A stretch of 64,000 nt of DNA from contig NZ_FOLS01000004.1 in the NCBI RefSeq assembly GCF_900112375.1, forward strand, positions 204,542 through 268,541. Reading direction: 5' to 3'. Positions within the stretch are counted from its first letter, which is position 1. The number at the start of each line of letters is the position of its first letter. Position numbers and translations under genes: made by a program. Positions 19,731 to 27,300 of the stretch are shown here, piece by piece. Source of the DNA: Pseudomonas citronellolis (lineage in GTDB: Bacteria; Pseudomonadota; Gammaproteobacteria; Pseudomonadales; Pseudomonadaceae). The notes under the pieces are model-generated. The model was given only the letters and a program-made list of their open reading frames with translations. It did not search any database and was not told where the DNA came from.

Positions 19731-21920
19731 CTACCAGTAGTACTTCAGCGATTTCGACCAGGGCGTGTCGGCGTACTGCGTCTTCAGGGTGCGGAACCAG
19801 CGCTTGCGCTGCGCCGGGGCGATGTCCTGCTTGCCGCAGCCGTTGTAGCCGCTGGGCGCGTAGCAGTTGATCGCGCGGTAGAGCGCGTAGGCCTTGTCGT
19901 CGCTGCCGGCCTGGTCGTCGGCGATCACCTTCAGGTAGCCGTCCAGGCGCGAGTAGGGCTCGCCTTCGAACAGCGACGGGCTGCCGCCCAGTTCGCGCAC
20001 GCCGGGCTGGTTGTCCAGCGGGAAGCTGTCGAGGTTGTTGCGCAGGATGAACTCGCCGAAGCAGTTCAGCGCCTGCGGCGGCTGCGGTTCCTGCTGCAGG
20101 GCCAGGGCGAGGTCGCGGATGGCCGGGCAGTCGTAGCCGGAGCTGCCCTTGCCGCCCGGCCACTGGAACAGGCTCAGTGGCTGCCCGCCGCCGTAGACGA
20201 AGCCGAGGCTGGCGCTCAGCGGCTTGGTCGAGGGCTCGGCCGGCAGCAGCGCGAGGTCGTTGACGAAGTTGCCGTAGCGGCCGTGCAGCAGGTCCTTGTA
20301 CAGCAGGGTGAAGAGCGCGGTGTCGCGCTCCTCGGCCGGCGCCGTCTCGGACTTCACCTGCTGGCGCAGCAGCTCGGGGCCGGCGATGTGGCGCAGCAGC
20401 AGTTCGCGGATCGCCGGGGTCCGCACCGGCGAACTCTCCGCATAGACCTTCACCAGGCGGTCGCTGCGTTCGTAGTTGAAGGCCAGCGCCAGTTCCAGCT
20501 GCTCGCGCTGCAGCGGCTGGCGGGCCAGCGGCAGCAGTTGCAGCCAGAGCTTCTCCGCGCCCAGCCAGTCGTTGCCGGCCTCCAGGGCGAAGCCGCGCAG
20601 GGTCTGCTGGCTGAAGGCGAGGTAGTCGAGCTTCTGCGGCAGAGTCTTCGGCAGCTGTTCGGCCGCCTTGCCCGGCTGTTCCTCGACGTACAGCTGCCAG
20701 GCCGCCAGCAGGTAATCGTGCAGCCCCGGCAGGTCGGCGAACAGCGGCTTCTGCGCCTGCAACCCGGGCAGGTCGAGGGCGCGGCCCTCGCCGGGCTCGT
20801 GGTGGCGCATCTGCATCAGGTCGAGCACCGCCAGCAGGCGCGGGTCCTTGACCTCGGCCGGGTGCGCGCTGACCAGCAGCTTGTTGTCCACCTCGGCGAT
20901 CAGCTGGGCCTGGTCGGCGTTGCCCTGGGCGGTTTCCGGCTGGGCGAACAGCCAGGCGTATTCCCCGGCCAGGCGCCCGGGGTCGTTCATCAGCCAGTAC
21001 ACGCGGCGCATCAGGCCCTTGGCCGAGGTGGCGTAGCGGCCCTGTGGATAAGCCTGCAGGTAGGCCTTGAAGTCGCTTTCGGCGACCTTCAGCGCGGCCT
21101 GGTCGACCTTGCGCAGGTCGGGGTAGCCCATGTCGTCGAAGGCATTCTGCTGCGCCTGGTTGAGCTGGCTGCGGCCGAGCATGTAGCGCGCCGTCTCGCG
21201 CAGCCAGGGCAGCCGGCTGTCGTGCAGGGCCTGGAAGCTCTTGCGCGCGGCCTGGAAGTGGCCGCTATAGAAAGCGGCGATGCCCTGCAGGTAGCCGGCG
21301 AAATCGCGCCCGCCGGGGGAATCCACGTCGCCGGGCAGCAGGCCGGCGAGTTGCGCCTCGTCCCACTGGCAAGCCTGCAGCAGGGCCAGGCGCGCCCGCG
21401 CCAGGCTCTGCCGCTCGGCGGGCGGCAGGTCGGCGGCCAGCAGCTGGGCGAGGAAGTCCTGGGCGGTGGCCGGGTTGTTGCTGCGGCAGCGGCTGCCCTC
21501 GCCGCTGGCGAAGCGCTCGCCTTCGGCCGGCACCGCATCCGCCGGCAGGCCGATGCGCACCGCCAGCTCCGCCAGGGGCGCCGCCGGCTTGGCAGCGGCG
21601 GCCGCTGTGGGCTCCACGCTCAGGGGCTCGTCGAACAGGCGCGTCAGCGGGAAGGGCACCAGGCCGTAGCCCAGTTGCTGCTCGTCATCGGACAGCGCCT
21701 TGACCGGCAGGCTGGCGCGGCCGGTATCGGCCAGCAGCAGCTGCAGGTTGACCCGGCTGTCGTTGCCGGGGCTCAGGAACGGCAGGCTGTTGCACACGTC
21801 CAGGGTGTCGCGCTTGAGGTTCCAGCTCGGGTAGCAGGAGTCGTCGCTGCTGGCGTAGGCCTGCTGCGCGGCAAGCACGCCGAAGGTGAGGGCCAGGAGG
21901 GGGAGTCCACGCGGGCGCAT
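19731..21920 (-). CDS. Large secreted helical-repeat (TPR-like) protein of unknown function
   Basis: This 729-residue product starts [20 protein letters not shown] with a signal peptide cleaved near residue 23, and the mature protein begins [15 protein letters not shown]. Most of the chain is Leu/Ala/Gln-rich helices with TPR-like character, for example [18 protein letters not shown] and [17 protein letters not shown], as in periplasmic assembly or scaffold proteins. Six or more Cys are scattered, consistent with disulfides in the periplasm. No enzymatic motif is seen. It is co-transcribed with the DUF3142 gene. A 237-bp gap with the divergent nirK gene holds its promoter. Confidence 0.75.
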   Translation of the reverse strand: MRPRGLPLLALTFGVLAAQQAYASSDDSCYPSWNLKRDTLDVCNSLPFLSPGNDSRVNLQLLLADTGRASLPVKALSDDEQQLGYGLVPFPLTRLFDEPLSVEPTAAAAAKPAAPLAELAVRIGLPADAVPAEGERFASGEGSRCRSNNPATAQDFLAQLLAADLPPAERQSLARARLALLQACQWDEAQLAGLLPGDVDSPGGRDFAGYLQGIAAFYSGHFQAARKSFQALHDSRLPWLRETARYMLGRSQLNQAQQNAFDDMGYPDLRKVDQAALKVAESDFKAYLQAYPQGRYATSAKGLMRRVYWLMNDPGRLAGEYAWLFAQPETAQGNADQAQLIAEVDNKLLVSAHPAEVKDPRLLAVLDLMQMRHHEPGEGRALDLPGLQAQKPLFADLPGLHDYLLAAWQLYVEEQPGKAAEQLPKTLPQKLDYLAFSQQTLRGFALEAGNDWLGAEKLWLQLLPLARQPLQREQLELALAFNYERSDRLVKVYAESSPVRTPAIRELLLRHIAGPELLRQQVKSETAPAEERDTALFTLLYKDLLHGRYGNFVNDLALLPAEPSTKPLSASLGFVYGGGQPLSLFQWPGGKGSSGYDCPAIRDLALALQQEPQPPQALNCFGEFILRNNLDSFPLDNQPGVRELGGSPSLFEGEPYSRLDGYLKVIADDQAGSDDKAYALYRAINCYAPSGYNGCGKQDIAPAQRKRWFRTLKTQYADTPWSKSLKYYW

Positions 21921-22067
21921 GCAAGGTCCTTGTCCGTTGGAGCCCGCGCCTTGGCGCGGGGGATTCGCTCTTTGGGCTGGAATCTTACCTCGGCGCACAG
22001 GCACTTGCCGCATTCACACAGGCGCCATAGGAAAAACCTGACGGCGCGCTGCGGCAGATTGTCCAGC

Positions 22068-22091
22068 TGCGCCGCTATTTGCTGCGGCGCA
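22068..22091. promoter_or_regulatory. GC-rich inverted repeat in the nirK upstream region
   Basis: TGCGCCGC and GCGGCGCA form perfect 8-bp arms around an 8-base loop, 66 bases before the nirK ATG. It could be an operator or an mRNA leader hairpin. No Anr/Dnr box is visible in this gap. Confidence 0.4.
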
Positions 22092-22157
22092 AAGAAGGTT
22101 TTCGCCCAAGGGAGTTCCCTGTGGATAACGAAATCCCGTCCATTAGGAGAAGTACCC

Positions 22158-23306
22158 ATGGCTGACCTGGAAAAAATGCCTTTCTCGCGCCGCAGCCTGC
22201 TCGCCGGAGCCGTCGCGCTCGGCGTCGCCGGTTCGGTCCTCGGCAGCGGTCTGGCCTTCGCCAAGGAGTCGGCGCCGCTGCAGACCGGGCCGGCACCGGA
22301 CCTGTCGAAGCTGGCCAGGAGCAAGGTCGAGCTGCTCACCCCGCCCTTCGTCCATGCCCACGAACAGCGCACCGGCAGCAAGCCGCGGGTGGTGGAGTTC
22401 CGCATGGTCATCCAGGAGAAGGACCTGATCATCGACGACGACGAAACCCACGTCCACGCCATGACCTTCAACGGCTCGGTGCCCGGCCCGCTGATGGTGG
22501 TGCACCAGGACGACTACGTCGAACTCACCCTGGTCAACCCGGCCAGCAACAGCATGGCCCACAACATCGACTTCCACGCCGCCACCGGCGCCCTGGGCGG
22601 CGGCTCGCTGACCATCGTCAACCCCGGCGAGCAGGTCAAGCTGCGCTTCAAGGCCACCCGCCCCGGCGTGTTCGTCTACCACTGCGCGCCCGGCGGGATG
22701 ATGATCCCCTGGCACGTGGTCTCGGGCATGAACGGCGCGATCATGGTGCTGCCGCGCGACGGTCTGAAGGACCGCGACGGCCGCCCGCTGAAGTACGACA
22801 AGGTGTTCTACGTCGGCGAGCAGGACTTCTACGTGCCGCGCGACAAGGACGGCAAGTTCAAGCGCTACGCCACGCCCGCCGAGAGTTTCAACGACACCAT
22901 GGAAACCATGAAGAGGCTGATCCCCAGCCACGTGGTGTTCAACGGCCGGGTCGGCGCCCTGACCGGCAAGAACGCGCTGACCGCCAAGGTCGGCGAGACC
23001 GTGCTGATCGTCCACTCCCAGGCCAACCGCGACACCCGCCCGCACCTGATCGGCGGCCACGGCGACCACGTCTGGGCCACCGGCAAGTTCGGCAACCCGC
23101 CGGAAGAGGGCCTGGAGACCTGGTTCATCCCCGGCGGCGCCGCCGGCGCGGCGCTGTACACCTTCCGCCAGCCGGGCCTGTACGCCTACCTCAACCACAA
23201 CCTGATCGAAGGCGTGGCCCTGGGCGCCACCGCGCACTTCCAGGTCGAGGGGCAGTGGGACTCCGACCTGATGAGCCAGGTCGAACCGCCCTCGCCCATC
23301 AAGTGA
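22158..23306 (+). CDS. nirK: Copper-containing nitrite reductase NirK
   Basis: This 382-residue periplasmic trimeric enzyme reduces nitrite to nitric oxide. A Tat signal ([13 protein letters not shown]) precedes two cupredoxin domains. Type 1 copper ligands are His135, Cys176, His186 and Met191. Type 2 ligands are His140, His175 and His347, with catalytic Asp138 and probably His296. The loop [12 protein letters not shown] matches the variant I recall from other Pseudomonas and Rhodobacter NirK. AGGAGA lies seven bases before the ATG at 22158. nirV follows after 48 bp, so the two form an operon. Confidence 0.97.
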   Translation: MADLEKMPFSRRSLLAGAVALGVAGSVLGSGLAFAKESAPLQTGPAPDLSKLARSKVELLTPPFVHAHEQRTGSKPRVVEFRMVIQEKDLIIDDDETHVHAMTFNGSVPGPLMVVHQDDYVELTLVNPASNSMAHNIDFHAATGALGGGSLTIVNPGEQVKLRFKATRPGVFVYHCAPGGMMIPWHVVSGMNGAIMVLPRDGLKDRDGRPLKYDKVFYVGEQDFYVPRDKDGKFKRYATPAESFNDTMETMKRLIPSHVVFNGRVGALTGKNALTAKVGETVLIVHSQANRDTRPHLIGGHGDHVWATGKFGNPPEEGLETWFIPGGAAGAALYTFRQPGLYAYLNHNLIEGVALGATAHFQVEGQWDSDLMSQVEPPSPIK

Positions 23307-23354
23307 CGCCACCGGCCGGCCCGCGAGGGCCGGCCCCGCCACGAGGGAACGCCC

Positions 23355-24167
23355 ATGCGCAAGGCGCTGATCATCGCCCTTCCGCTGCTGCTGGTGGCCA
23401 TCGCCCTGAGCGCATGGCTGCCGCGCACCGACCCGGGCCTGGCGCCGGAGACCGTCAGCCTGACGCCGCGGGAATACCGCTTCCGCCCCGCCGGCGACTA
23501 CTGGCGCGACGCCCGCCCGGTGGATGCGCCGCTGCGCAGCGAACGCCTGGCGCCGCGCTTCGCGGTGATGAAATACCAGGTCAGCCGGGCCGAATACGCC
23601 CGCTGCGTGGACGCCGGCGCCTGCCTGGCGCTGGATGGCCAGGCCGCCACGCCCGGCGCCGACCTGCCGCTCACCGGCGCCAGCCTGCTGGATGCGCAGC
23701 TCTACGCCGACTGGCTGTCCAGGCGCACCGGCCAGCGCTGGCGCCTGCCCAGCGATGAGGAATGGGCATTCTTCGCCGGCTCGCGCTGGGCCGACGACGC
23801 CCTGCGCATCGACGACGATGGCCGCAACCCGGCGCGCCGCTGGCTGGCGCGCTACCGCTTCGAAGCCGCGGCGGCCAGCGAAGGCCCGGCCCGGGCGCAG
23901 CCGCGCGGCAGCCATGGCCTCAACGAACTGGGCGTGGCCGACCTGGCCGGCAACGTCTGGGAGTGGACGCAGAGCTGCCACACGCGGGTCAGCCTGGATG
24001 CCGACGGCGCGGAAAGGACCCGCGTCGAGGCCTGCTCGATCCGCATCGCCGAAGGCCGCCACCGCGCCGCCATCAATGAATTCGTCCGCGATGCCCGCGG
24101 CGGCGGCTGCAGCGCCGGGCAGCCGCCGGACAACCTGGGTTTCCGCCTGGTCAGAGAGCTGCCTTGA
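23355..24167 (+). CDS. nirV: NirV, formylglycine-generating-enzyme-like protein
   Basis: This 270-residue protein is the usual partner gene of nirK. It has an N-terminal membrane anchor or signal (residues 3-22) and an FGE-sulfatase/SUMF1 fold: MKYQVSRAEYARCV, WRLPSDEEWAFFAG, LGVADLAGNVWEW and a C-terminal GFRLV. The FGE region that carries the catalytic cysteine pair is shortened here to RGGGCSAGQ, so sulfatase-activating chemistry looks unlikely. The role in denitrification is undefined; it may support NirK assembly in the periplasm. Confidence 0.88.
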   Translation: MRKALIIALPLLLVAIALSAWLPRTDPGLAPETVSLTPREYRFRPAGDYWRDARPVDAPLRSERLAPRFAVMKYQVSRAEYARCVDAGACLALDGQAATPGADLPLTGASLLDAQLYADWLSRRTGQRWRLPSDEEWAFFAGSRWADDALRIDDDGRNPARRWLARYRFEAAAASEGPARAQPRGSHGLNELGVADLAGNVWEWTQSCHTRVSLDADGAERTRVEACSIRIAEGRHRAAINEFVRDARGGGCSAGQPPDNLGFRLVRELP

Positions 24168-24168
24168 C

Positions 24169-24182
24169 TTGATCCCACTCAA
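24169..24182. promoter_or_regulatory. Anr/Dnr (FNR-type) box upstream of the Crp/Fnr gene
   Basis: TTGATCCCACTCAA differs from the palindrome TTGAT-N4-ATCAA at one position. It starts two bases after the nirV stop and lies 55 bases before the GTG start of the regulator gene. Confidence 0.75.
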
Positions 24183-24237
24183 GTTTCGCCACCCCGCGGA
24201 ACCGGTATGCTGCGACGGGCCCCAGGGAATCCTGACC

Positions 24238-24969
24238 GTGAGCGACAAGCCACCGATCAACCGCGCCTGGCTGGCGAACCTGCCGCCGTTCGCCAACTGC
24301 ACCCGCGAGGAGCAGGACGACATCCTCCGCCCGGCCAGCGTCCTGCCGCTGCACTGCGGCGCCACGGTGTTCGAGCAGGGCGAGCCGGCCGAGCACTTCT
24401 ACCTGCTGGTCCACGGCCGCCTCAAGGCCACCCAGCTGACCTGCGACGGCCAGCGCGTGCTGGTGCGCCTGGTCAACCCCGGCGACCTGTTCGGCTTCGT
24501 CCGCGCCCTGGGCCGCGAGGACTACCCCGCCACCGCCAGCGCCACCCAGGAAAGCCTGGCGCTGGCCTGGCCCACCGCGCAGTGGGAACCGCTGCTGGCG
24601 CGCCATCCCGGCTTCGCCCTGAACACCGTGCAGGCCATCGGCGTGCGCCTGCAGGAAGCCCACGTGCGCTTCTGCGAACTGGCCACCGAGGAAGTCGAGC
24701 GCCGCGTCGCCCACGCCGTGCTGCGCCTGGTGCGCAGCAGCGGCCGGGCGGAGTCCGAGGGCGTGCGCATCGACTTCCCGGTCAGCCGCCAGGACATCGC
24801 CGAGATGACCGGCACCACCCTGCACACCGTCTCGCGCATCCTCTGTGCCTGGGAAGGCCGCGGCCTGGTGCGCGGCGGCCGGCAGAAGCTGCTGGTGCGC
24901 AACCCGCAGCAGCTGCTGCACATCGCCGAGGGCGACGACGAACGGGAAACCGCGCACTGCGACGCTTGA
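24238..24969 (+). CDS. Crp/Fnr-family transcriptional regulator
   Basis: This 243-residue protein has an N-terminal cyclic-nucleotide-type sensor domain (GATVFEQGEPAEHFYLLVHG) and a C-terminal Crp HTH (SRQDIAEMTGTTLHTVSRIL). It lacks the N-terminal four-Cys cluster of FNR/Anr, so it does not sense oxygen through an Fe-S centre. Its position between nirV and the NO-repair gene suggests nitrite/NO control, distinct from Dnr encoded 1.6 kb downstream. The start is a GTG at 24238 behind AGGGAA. An Anr/Dnr box upstream suggests anaerobic induction. Confidence 0.85.
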   Translation: MSDKPPINRAWLANLPPFANCTREEQDDILRPASVLPLHCGATVFEQGEPAEHFYLLVHGRLKATQLTCDGQRVLVRLVNPGDLFGFVRALGREDYPATASATQESLALAWPTAQWEPLLARHPGFALNTVQAIGVRLQEAHVRFCELATEEVERRVAHAVLRLVRSSGRAESEGVRIDFPVSRQDIAEMTGTTLHTVSRILCAWEGRGLVRGGRQKLLVRNPQQLLHIAEGDDERETAHCDA

Positions 24970-24979
24970 CCGCAATCAA
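24966..24979. promoter_or_regulatory. Anr/Dnr box upstream of the NO-repair gene
   Basis: TTGACCGCAATCAA overlaps the stop codon of the preceding regulator gene and is one mismatch from the consensus. TAGACT at about 25004 sits where a -10 element would be for an activator centred near -41. Confidence 0.8.
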
Positions 24980-25047
24980 GGAGCCCGGGCCACCGCCCTT
25001 CCTAGACTGGCGCCTGCCTACCGCACCGACTCCCGAGGCCCGCCGCC

Positions 25048-25719
25048 ATGCACGACAACCTGACCGAACGCACCCTCAGCGACCTGGCCTGCAGCCTGCC
25101 CGGCAGCACCAGCCTGCTGCGCGACTACAAGCTGGACTTCTGCTGCGCCGGCCAGCGCAGCCTGCGCGAAGCCGCCAGTGAACTGGGCCTGGACGCCGAG
25201 CGCATCGCCAGCGAACTGCGCGCCCTGCGCCCGGCCAGCGCAGAGCGCGACTGGCGCCAGGCGAGCAACGCCGAACTGATCGAGCACATCCTCGAGCGCT
25301 ACCACCAGCGCCATCGCCAGCAGTTCCCCGCGCTGCTGCCGCTGGCCCAGCGCGTGGAGCGCACCCACGCCGCGCACCCGCACTGCCCCCACGGCCTGGT
25401 GGCGCTGCTGGAGCGGATGCAGGAAGAACTCGAATCGCACATGTGCAAGGAGGAGCACATCCTGTTCCCCTGGCTGATCCAGGGCGTGTCGCTGCTACAC
25501 GTGCAGGGGCCGATCGGGGTGATGCGCCACGAGCACGACGAACATGCCCAGTCCCTGGCCGCGCTGGCCGAGCTGACCGACGACCTGACCGCCCCGGCCA
25601 ACGCCTGCACCACCTGGCGCGCGCTCTACGCCGGGCTGGAGGAGCTGCGCCGCGACCTGATGCAGCACATCCACCTGGAGAACAACCTGCTGTTCGTCGG
25701 CGCCAACCGGCCGCAATGA
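25048..25719 (+). CDS. Iron-sulfur cluster repair di-iron protein (RIC/YtfE/DnrN)
   Basis: This 223-residue hemerythrin-like protein repairs Fe-S clusters damaged by nitric oxide. The N-terminal DUF542 domain has the DFCCAGQRSL motif. The four-helix HHE domain supplies His/Glu ligands in HMCKEEHILFPW, MRHEHDEHAQS and QHIHLENNLLF. Homologues are called YtfE, ScdA, NorA or DnrN. Its own Anr/Dnr box and placement beside dnr fit NO-induced expression. Confidence 0.93.
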   Translation: MHDNLTERTLSDLACSLPGSTSLLRDYKLDFCCAGQRSLREAASELGLDAERIASELRALRPASAERDWRQASNAELIEHILERYHQRHRQQFPALLPLAQRVERTHAAHPHCPHGLVALLERMQEELESHMCKEEHILFPWLIQGVSLLHVQGPIGVMRHEHDEHAQSLAALAELTDDLTAPANACTTWRALYAGLEELRRDLMQHIHLENNLLFVGANRPQ

Positions 25720-25820
25720 CCACTTATCGGCCGGAGGCCGGCGTGACAGCATGCCTCACCCCTCAACCCGCGCATGGCGAGCATACTGGGCGGATGTCCC
25801 CGGCCCAGGAAAGCTCCGCC

Positions 25821-26504
25821 ATGCAGTCCCAGCGCGTCCACCAGCAGATCCTGCGCGGGCATCACCTGTTCGATGCCCTCGACGAGGCGCAGCTGGAACA
25901 GCTGCTCGCCACCTGCCAGCTGCTCAACCTCGACAAGGGCGACAAGCTGTTCCACCAGGGCGAGCCGGCGCATGCGTTCTTCTTCGTGATATCCGGCGCG
26001 GTGAAGATCTTCCGGCTGACCCCGGAGGGCCAGGAGAAGGTGCTGGAAGTGGTGGTCGGCCGGCAGACCTTCGCCGAGGCCATGATGTTCATGGACACCC
26101 CGGACTACGTCGCCTCGGCCCAGGCGCTGGAGCCGACGCAGGTCTACCGCTTCGCCAACCGCACCTACCTGGAACTGCTGCACAGCAACCCGCAGCTGCC
26201 CTTCGCCCTGCTCGGCACCCTGTGCATCCGCCTGCACCGGCGGATCAACGAGATCGAGACGCTGTCGCTGAAGAACTCCACCCACCGGGTGGTGCGCTAC
26301 CTGCTGACGCTGCTCAACCGCCACGGCGACGCCGACCTGCGCTTCGACCTGCCGATGGCCAAGCAACTGGTGGCCGGGCATCTGTCGATCCAGCCGGAAA
26401 CCTTCTCCCGCGTGCTGCGCCGGCTGATCGACGAACGCATCATCGACCTGCAGGGCCGCACCGTGCAGGTCCTCGATCCGCTGCGCCTGGAGCAGTTCGA
26501 ATAG
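25821..26504 (+). CDS. dnr: Dnr, nitric-oxide-responsive Crp/Fnr regulator of denitrification
   Basis: This 227-residue regulator closely follows P. aeruginosa Dnr as I recall it: QRVHQQILRGHHLFDAL at the start, FHQGEPAHAFFFVISGAVKI and RLTPEGQEKVLEV in the sensor domain, AEAMMFMDTPDYVASAQA, and the HTH AGHLSIQPETFSRVLRRL. Dnr binds haem, senses NO and activates nir, nor and nos genes through TTGAT-N4-ATCAA boxes. ATG at 25821 has AGGAAAG upstream. A small zinc-ribbon gene starts two bases after its stop. Confidence 0.95.
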   Translation: MQSQRVHQQILRGHHLFDALDEAQLEQLLATCQLLNLDKGDKLFHQGEPAHAFFFVISGAVKIFRLTPEGQEKVLEVVVGRQTFAEAMMFMDTPDYVASAQALEPTQVYRFANRTYLELLHSNPQLPFALLGTLCIRLHRRINEIETLSLKNSTHRVVRYLLTLLNRHGDADLRFDLPMAKQLVAGHLSIQPETFSRVLRRLIDERIIDLQGRTVQVLDPLRLEQFE

Positions 26505-26506
26505 GT

Positions 26507-26689
26507 ATGCGCCAGTGCCTGTATTGCCAGCAAGCCAGCACCGACGAGCACGCCGACTGCCCGCACTGCGGCATGCCGCTGCCGGCCGAACAGGCCCTGG
26601 CCCGGCAGAGGCGGCTGCGTCGGTTCCGGGTTTTCTGCGTCATTCTCGCGCTGTTCTGCGTGGCCATGGCCGTCTGGTTGCCGCGTTAG
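26507..26689 (+). CDS. Small zinc-ribbon membrane protein (DnrP-like)
   Basis: This 60-residue protein has a zinc ribbon made of CLYC (residues 4-7) and CPHC (18-21), a basic stretch RQRRLRRFR, and one C-terminal membrane helix (about 41-58). It starts two bases after the dnr stop, so translation is coupled. Pseudomonas genomes often have a similar gene next to dnr that is annotated DnrP; I know of no established function. Confidence 0.8.
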   Translation: MRQCLYCQQASTDEHADCPHCGMPLPAEQALARQRRLRRFRVFCVILALFCVAMAVWLPR

Positions 26690-26715
26690 GCGTCCTGAGA
26701 CCGGTCTGCCGGCCG

Positions 26716-26822
26716 GATCGCGGATGAATCCGCTCCTACGCTGTTTTCTGGGTTCCCGCGTTCGCGGGAATGACGTCGGAAAACACGAATCTTAATCCCG
26801 TCATTCCCGCGAACGCGGGAAC
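26716..26822. repeat. Palindrome repeats downstream of dnr
   Basis: A partial REP-like half (26716-26739) is followed by GTTCCCGCGTTCGCGGGAAT plus GACG (26752-26775) and its inverted copy (26799-26822). The same palindrome recurs at 63573-63600 and 63976-63999. The inverted pair may end the dnr transcript. Confidence 0.8.
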
Positions 26823-26840
26823 CCAATAGACAGCCGAATG

Positions 26841-26970
26841 CTTCTCGTAGGAGCGAGCTTGCTCGCGAACGGGGTTTCCGGCGACGCAGGTGTTGGGCTC
26901 AAGAGCGCCCTCTCCCCAACCCTCTCCCGCAAGCGGGAGAGGGGGCTGTCCTGAGCGGCCGGTAAATCCG
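26841..26970. repeat. Composite REP element, direct copy 1
   Basis: It consists of a REP core (26847-26870), then a linker ending in CAAGAGCG, then a C/T-rich hairpin whose arms pair across CCCGCAAGCGGG, ending near CTGTCCTGAGCGGCC. It is repeated in the same order and orientation at 27001-27132, and a related copy starts at 63418. Confidence 0.88.
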
Positions 26971-27000
26971 GAGCCATCCTGATACGCCCGGCTACGAGGT

Positions 27001-27132
27001 GCTTTTCGTAGGAGCGAGCTTGCTCGCGAACAGGATTTGCCGGTGACACAGGTGTTGAACTCAAGAGCGCCCTCTCCCCAACCCTCTCCCGCAAGCGGGA
27101 GAGGGGGCTGTCCTGAGTGGCCGGAAAATCCG
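27001..27132. repeat. Composite REP element, direct copy 2
   Basis: The REP core is at 27008-27031. The unit matches 26841-26970 closely through the C/T-rich hairpin (27070-27104) and GGCTGTCCTGAG. Together with the neighbouring repeats it fills the 611-bp space 26690-27300, where no gene is seen. Confidence 0.88.
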
Positions 27133-27161
27133 TTCGCGAACGGATCTCGCTGCGGGGATTG

Positions 27162-27199
27162 GTTCGCGAGCAAGAACTAGGTGTCCCCCTCGCTCCTAC
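27162..27199. repeat. REP variant with 14-nt insertion
   Basis: The minus-strand REP core GTTCGCGAGCAAG...CTCGCTCCTAC is split by AACTAGGTGTCCCC (27175-27188). The same insertion, with C for T, splits the REP at 17211-17247. Confidence 0.88.
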
Positions 27200-27239
27200 A
27201 ACGGGCTGTCCACCGCCTCACTCGCCACATCGTCCCCCT

Positions 27240-27286
27240 GTAGGAGCGCGCCCTGCGCGCGATTCGCGGGCAGGGCCCGCTCCTAC
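27240..27286. repeat. 47-bp REP-like palindrome, type B (second copy)
   Basis: It is identical over all 47 bases to 3914-3960. It lies 14 bases from the norD stop codon and could act as its 3' hairpin. Confidence 0.9.
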
Positions 27287-27300
27287 AATGGCGCACGGCC

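Noticed and set aside
19671..22157. Upstream extension of the nirK frame over 2.4 kb
   Set aside because: It is antisense to two real genes. The Tat signal and ribosome site place the nirK start at 22158.
23355..24167. NirV as the activator of the sulfatase at 46326-48218
   Set aside because: The FGE cysteine region is eroded in NirV and the genes are 22 kb apart in different units, so a maturation link is not supported.
26841..27132. Possible CRISPR array from regularly spaced repeats
   Set aside because: Only two long imperfect units are present, with no short constant repeat or unique spacers and no cas genes. The parts are REP and C/T-rich hairpins.
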